The notes beneath the pieces were generated by a model that searched no databases, had not been told where the DNA came from, and saw nothing but the letters and a program-made list of their open reading frames with translations. Positions 63,101 to 64,000 of a stretch of 64,000 nucleotides of DNA are shown here, one piece after another. The first letter of the stretch is position 1; each line of letters starts with the position of its first letter. Both the position numbers and the translations under genes were made by a program. The DNA comes from Ochotona curzoniae (taxonomy: Eukaryota > Chordata > Mammalia > Lagomorpha > Ochotonidae): positions 9,300,001 through 9,364,000 of the forward strand of contig NW_024466459.1 of assembly GCF_017591425.1 (NCBI RefSeq), given 5' to 3'.

Positions 63101-63580
63101 CCCGGACCCCTTGGAGGCTCAGCACTAGCTGATTAAGCAGCTGTGTTTGGGATCTGATTGGAAAGATCATTTCTAACCACAGACAGGGTGCCTGACAACA
63201 CTCTACATGGCTCAGCAGGTTGGGGCACAACCCCAGTAGGGAGCAAACAAACTAAATTACACACCCCTGGGCGAGAGGTGGAAGGATGGCTTGGTGCCAA
63301 CCCAAATGAGACACGCCCCCGCCACACCACACAGTGAAGTTCGCCTCCTCTGACCTCCACCTTCATCTAGAGCTTCCAGCTCAGTGACCCTACCTTCCAG
63401 AATGGTCTCAGAAACCCACCCCAGGCGCAGTCACACCCTCCTCTGTCTCTCAGTTTTGACTTCAAATCCCCAGAGAGGATCTCCCAGGCCAAAGCAAGCA
63501 GGGGGAGTCCTAGAGAGAGCTCAGTCAATATCTGAGGGGTAGCAGGCATGACCTACCAGATGCTGCTCCTGCAGGTCCAT
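39152..63580 (-). CDS. TMEM94: TMEM94 (ERMA), ER P-type-ATPase-like Mg2+ transporter (complete coding sequence)
   Basis: Multi-pass protein reported as an ER magnesium importer distantly related to P-type ATPases. Exons in transcript order: 63557-63580, 51572-51691, 51163-51290, 50748-50884, 48501-48703, 48077-48228, 47779-47881, 47515-47601, 47193-47309, 46822-46878, 46453-46557, 46144-46308, 45768-45977, 44897-45212, 44569-44742, 44139-44241, 43814-44034, 42938-43119, 42709-42847, 42389-42504, 42155-42254, 41776-41884, 41407-41596, 41075-41152, 40731-40816, 40477-40558, 39998-40146, 39827-39921, 39628-39721, 39328-39498, 39152-39224. All phases join; 4086 nt, 1361 aa (human 1356). Start MDLQEQHL parallels human MDLKEKHL. 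Hydrophobic segments: ~69-83, 96-115, 279-300, 321-340, and about six between ~1095 and 1335. DKQGI at 417-421 sits where P-type pumps have DKTGT; GSSANLRN at 1006-1013 resembles a degenerate hinge motif. C-terminus ends TKLGMNSPF. Confidence 0.97.
49393..49717 (+). mobile_element. CSINE (diverged)
   Basis: ggggccagcactgtgacgtg, agttcaagaccgagctgttc and ccaataaataaataaataat; TMEM94 intron between exons 48501-48703 and 50748-50884. Confidence 0.75.
49720..49868 (-). mobile_element. CSINE with internal deletion
   Basis: The 3' part (agtcagatatacagagagga, gaagatcttct) joins directly to the 5' head (ggggctgccgggatcagaac to caccaggccct). The central ~150 bp normally between these blocks is missing. 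Confidence 0.8.
49869..50134 (-). mobile_element. CSINE
   Basis: gatttatttattggaaatgc, tctcacgtgggtgcaggggc, aatgggatcccggcatttgc and a terminal ataccaggccct; immediately follows the deleted copy. Confidence 0.8.
50284..50592 (+). mobile_element. Old CSINE
   Basis: agggctggcactgtgcccag, ctcacttccaatccagcagc, cactctacctttcaaatact. Strongly diverged. Confidence 0.65.
50973..51008. repeat. (TG)n plus poly-T tract
   Basis: About ten TG units run into a 17-base T run, in the TMEM94 intron between exons 50748-50884 and 51163-51290. Read on the minus (gene) strand it is an A-run followed by CA units. Confidence 0.95.
51823..52150 (+). mobile_element. CSINE (older)
   Basis: ggggtcagcgtggtggctca, gcatcctgtatgggcaccag, tccaataaaaacaagtacat. 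Confidence 0.75.
52414..52766 (+). mobile_element. CSINE with long A-rich tail and 12-bp target duplication
   Basis: gcctgacacagtagcctagt to caaataaaaataaattaatc, then a GAAA-rich tail. Flanked by aaatgaaagctg at 52402-52413 and 52767-52778. Confidence 0.88.
53431..54012 (+). mobile_element. Old CSINE (plus) apparently interrupted by a minus CSINE
   Basis: The 5' part at 53431-53655 (agactggcattgtagcacag, gctagcatcccatgcaagtg) lacks its usual 3' end. A plausible tail (caaataaagaaatcttaaaa) follows after the inserted minus-strand copy at 53661-53985. Confidence 0.5.
53661..53985 (-). mobile_element. CSINE
   Basis: aagatttatttatttttatt, agtcagatttacagagagga, then gactggccaactgagccatc; near full length in reverse orientation. 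Confidence 0.85.
54100..54215 (+). repeat. Possible L2-like 3' fragment
   Basis: aagctcaatgaatgaatgga preceded by text resembling the L2 3' end. Weak. Confidence 0.35.
54248..54565 (-). mobile_element. Old CSINE
   Basis: cttatttattttcactttac, tggttcactcctcaaatgtc, aagtctcccatgcagatagc; diverged reverse copy about 160 bp before the solo LTR. Confidence 0.65.
54726..55250 (-). mobile_element. Solo LTR of an endogenous retrovirus (ERV1-like)
   Basis: A 525-bp element bounded on the plus strand by TGTTAG and CTAACA (6-bp inverted termini) is flanked by a 4-bp direct repeat GAAC (54722-54725 and 55251-55254). On the minus strand an AATAAA (54796-54801) lies ~70 nt before the LTR 3' end, as expected for the R/U5 part. 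A 4-bp target duplication is typical of gammaretrovirus-like class I elements. No internal retroviral genes or second LTR adjoin it, so it is a solo LTR left by recombination. Confidence 0.75.
58491..58544 (-). CDS. TMEM94: Candidate alternative first coding exon of TMEM94
   Basis: On the minus strand an ATG at 58542-58544 opens MLFKQAELWMPPRGKGSR, ending exactly at a strong donor, GTGAGTATG, in phase 0. Spliced to exon 51572-51691 it would replace the eight-residue MDLQEQHL with eighteen residues, in frame. The sequence just upstream on the minus strand (58550-58960) is GC/purine-rich and could hold a TSS. There is no transcript evidence here; it may be an alternative isoform or a chance ORF. 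Confidence 0.5.
58550..58960 (-). promoter_or_regulatory. Candidate internal promoter of TMEM94
   Basis: GC-richer block within a large intron, with some CpGs, a long purine run on the plus strand (58756-58835) and an attaattcag AT element at 58687-58696. It sits directly upstream (minus strand) of the candidate alternative first exon. No TATA box or strong initiator was identified. Confidence 0.35.
60446..60757 (+). mobile_element. Young CSINE with 15-bp target duplication
   Basis: gcatcgtggttaaagtcctc to ccaataaaaatcaataaatc plus A-run. Flanked by perfect agaaaccccattagg at 60431-60445 and 60758-60772. Confidence 0.95.
61494..61516. repeat. (AT)n microsatellite
   Basis: Alternating AT run within a wider TA-rich block (61459-61516). 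Confidence 0.9.
61517..61660 (-). mobile_element. CSINE fragment
   Basis: ggaaggatcttccatctgtt, ggttgactcccaagtggccc: the 3' half of a reverse CSINE; the 5' half is not recognised. Confidence 0.5.
61993..62090 (-). mobile_element. CSINE head fragment
   Basis: aagcggagcagtcaggatgt to cttaatccacggagccacaa: the reverse-complement 5' head only. Confidence 0.5.
62545..62640 (-). repeat. Possible L2-like fragment
   Basis: tcaacaaatactcacgaagc, ctgcatgccaggctctgtgc resembles the reverse complement of the L2 3' region. Confidence 0.45.
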
Positions 63581-63592
63581 GGGCCCAGAGTG
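63557..63592 (-). other. TMEM94: TMEM94 first coding exon (MDLQEQHL)
   Basis: Minus strand: acceptor TGCAG, 12 nt of 5' UTR, ATG at 63578-63580, eight codons, then donor GTAGGT. Phase 0 joins to GEPPSALGLSTRKAL in the next exon. It was too short for ORF detection and was found by searching for the conserved N-terminus. The promoter and non-coding exon 1 are presumably right of base 64000. Confidence 0.85.
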
Positions 63593-64000
63593 CTGCAGGC
63601 ATGCCCAGATAAATGTGGTCACTCCCGAAAGCAAGGCTCCTTCCAAGCATGGACAAACCTCAGCAACGATGTCACAGGCATCTGCGGGGAGAGAGGAAGC
63701 ACATCAAGTGAGTCCAGGTTGTGGGCAGGATCAACTACTGCAACTACATGGCAGAGAAGTGGTCCCCTGGCAGCAGTGCCAGCCTCCCTGCTTGGCAGCA
63801 GAGCTCCCCCTAAGCAGTCGGCCCTGCACCACCTCCGTTCCTTGAGGTCATGGGCAAGAGGACTCCGGAGGACCAGTGACCTTTTCACCTTTGCTTTCTG
63901 GAGCGCTTGGTGTTCTCCACAAGGACTCTCAGTTGAGGACTTCCTGCAGACAGGAAAAGGCTTGGCTTACCAGCATTTTTAAAAGTTAGGGTTAAAGGTG

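Larger units (their letters stand above)
51692..63556 (-). other. TMEM94 large first coding intron
   Basis: About 11.9 kb. It contains CSINEs at 51823-52150, 52414-52766, 53431-54012 (nested), 54248-54565 and 60446-60757, weaker CSINE fragments near 61500-61660 and 61993-62090, and a solo LTR at 54726-55250. It also has L2-like fragments near 54100-54215 and 62545-62640, an AT microsatellite, and the candidate alternative exon at 58.5 kb. From 55.26 to 58.4 kb and from 59.0 to 60.4 kb I see only unique non-coding sequence. Confidence 0.6.

Overview
The window is ordinary vertebrate nuclear DNA, almost certainly from a lagomorph and probably a pika (Ochotona). Coding sequence is split into short GT-AG exons. 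About twenty tRNA-derived C-repeat SINEs (CSINEs) are present; their head differs from the rabbit C-repeat as I remember it, which is why I favour pika. The gene set and order match human 17q25.1 in inverted orientation: LLGL2 (-), TSEN54 (-), CASKIN2 (+), TMEM94 (-). I see no operon, CRISPR array, phage, tRNA/rRNA gene or previously undescribed system. The interest lies in splicing details, alternative N-termini and nested retroelements.

Layout. 1-19.7 kb: the 5' part of LLGL2 on the minus strand. Five coding exons encode about 176 N-terminal residues and the gene runs off the left edge; a CpG-island promoter and probable non-coding first exon lie at 19.6-20.2 kb. 20.55-25.65 kb: complete TSEN54, 11 coding exons, 516 aa. 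25.2-26.8 kb: a CpG island between the head-to-head TSEN54 and CASKIN2 genes, a likely bidirectional promoter. 27.8-38.3 kb: complete CASKIN2, 19 coding exons, 1203 aa. 38.3-38.7 kb: closely spaced tail-to-tail 3' ends. 39.15-63.58 kb: the complete coding sequence of TMEM94 (ERMA), 31 coding exons, 1361 aa. Its first coding exon (8 codons) is about 11.9 kb upstream of the second, and a phase-compatible alternative first exon lies at 58.5 kb.

The genes are functionally unrelated: a cell-polarity scaffold, a tRNA-splicing endonuclease subunit, an ankyrin/SH3/SAM scaffold and an ER P-type-ATPase-like magnesium transporter. Exon coordinates were derived by hand from splice consensus, reading-frame phase and recalled human orthologues. 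Every coding exon joins in phase and the totals are multiples of three (TSEN54 1551 nt, CASKIN2 3612 nt, TMEM94 4086 nt). The rest is introns, UTRs, SINEs, a few MIR/L2-like fragments, simple repeats and one solo retroviral LTR with a 4-bp target duplication.
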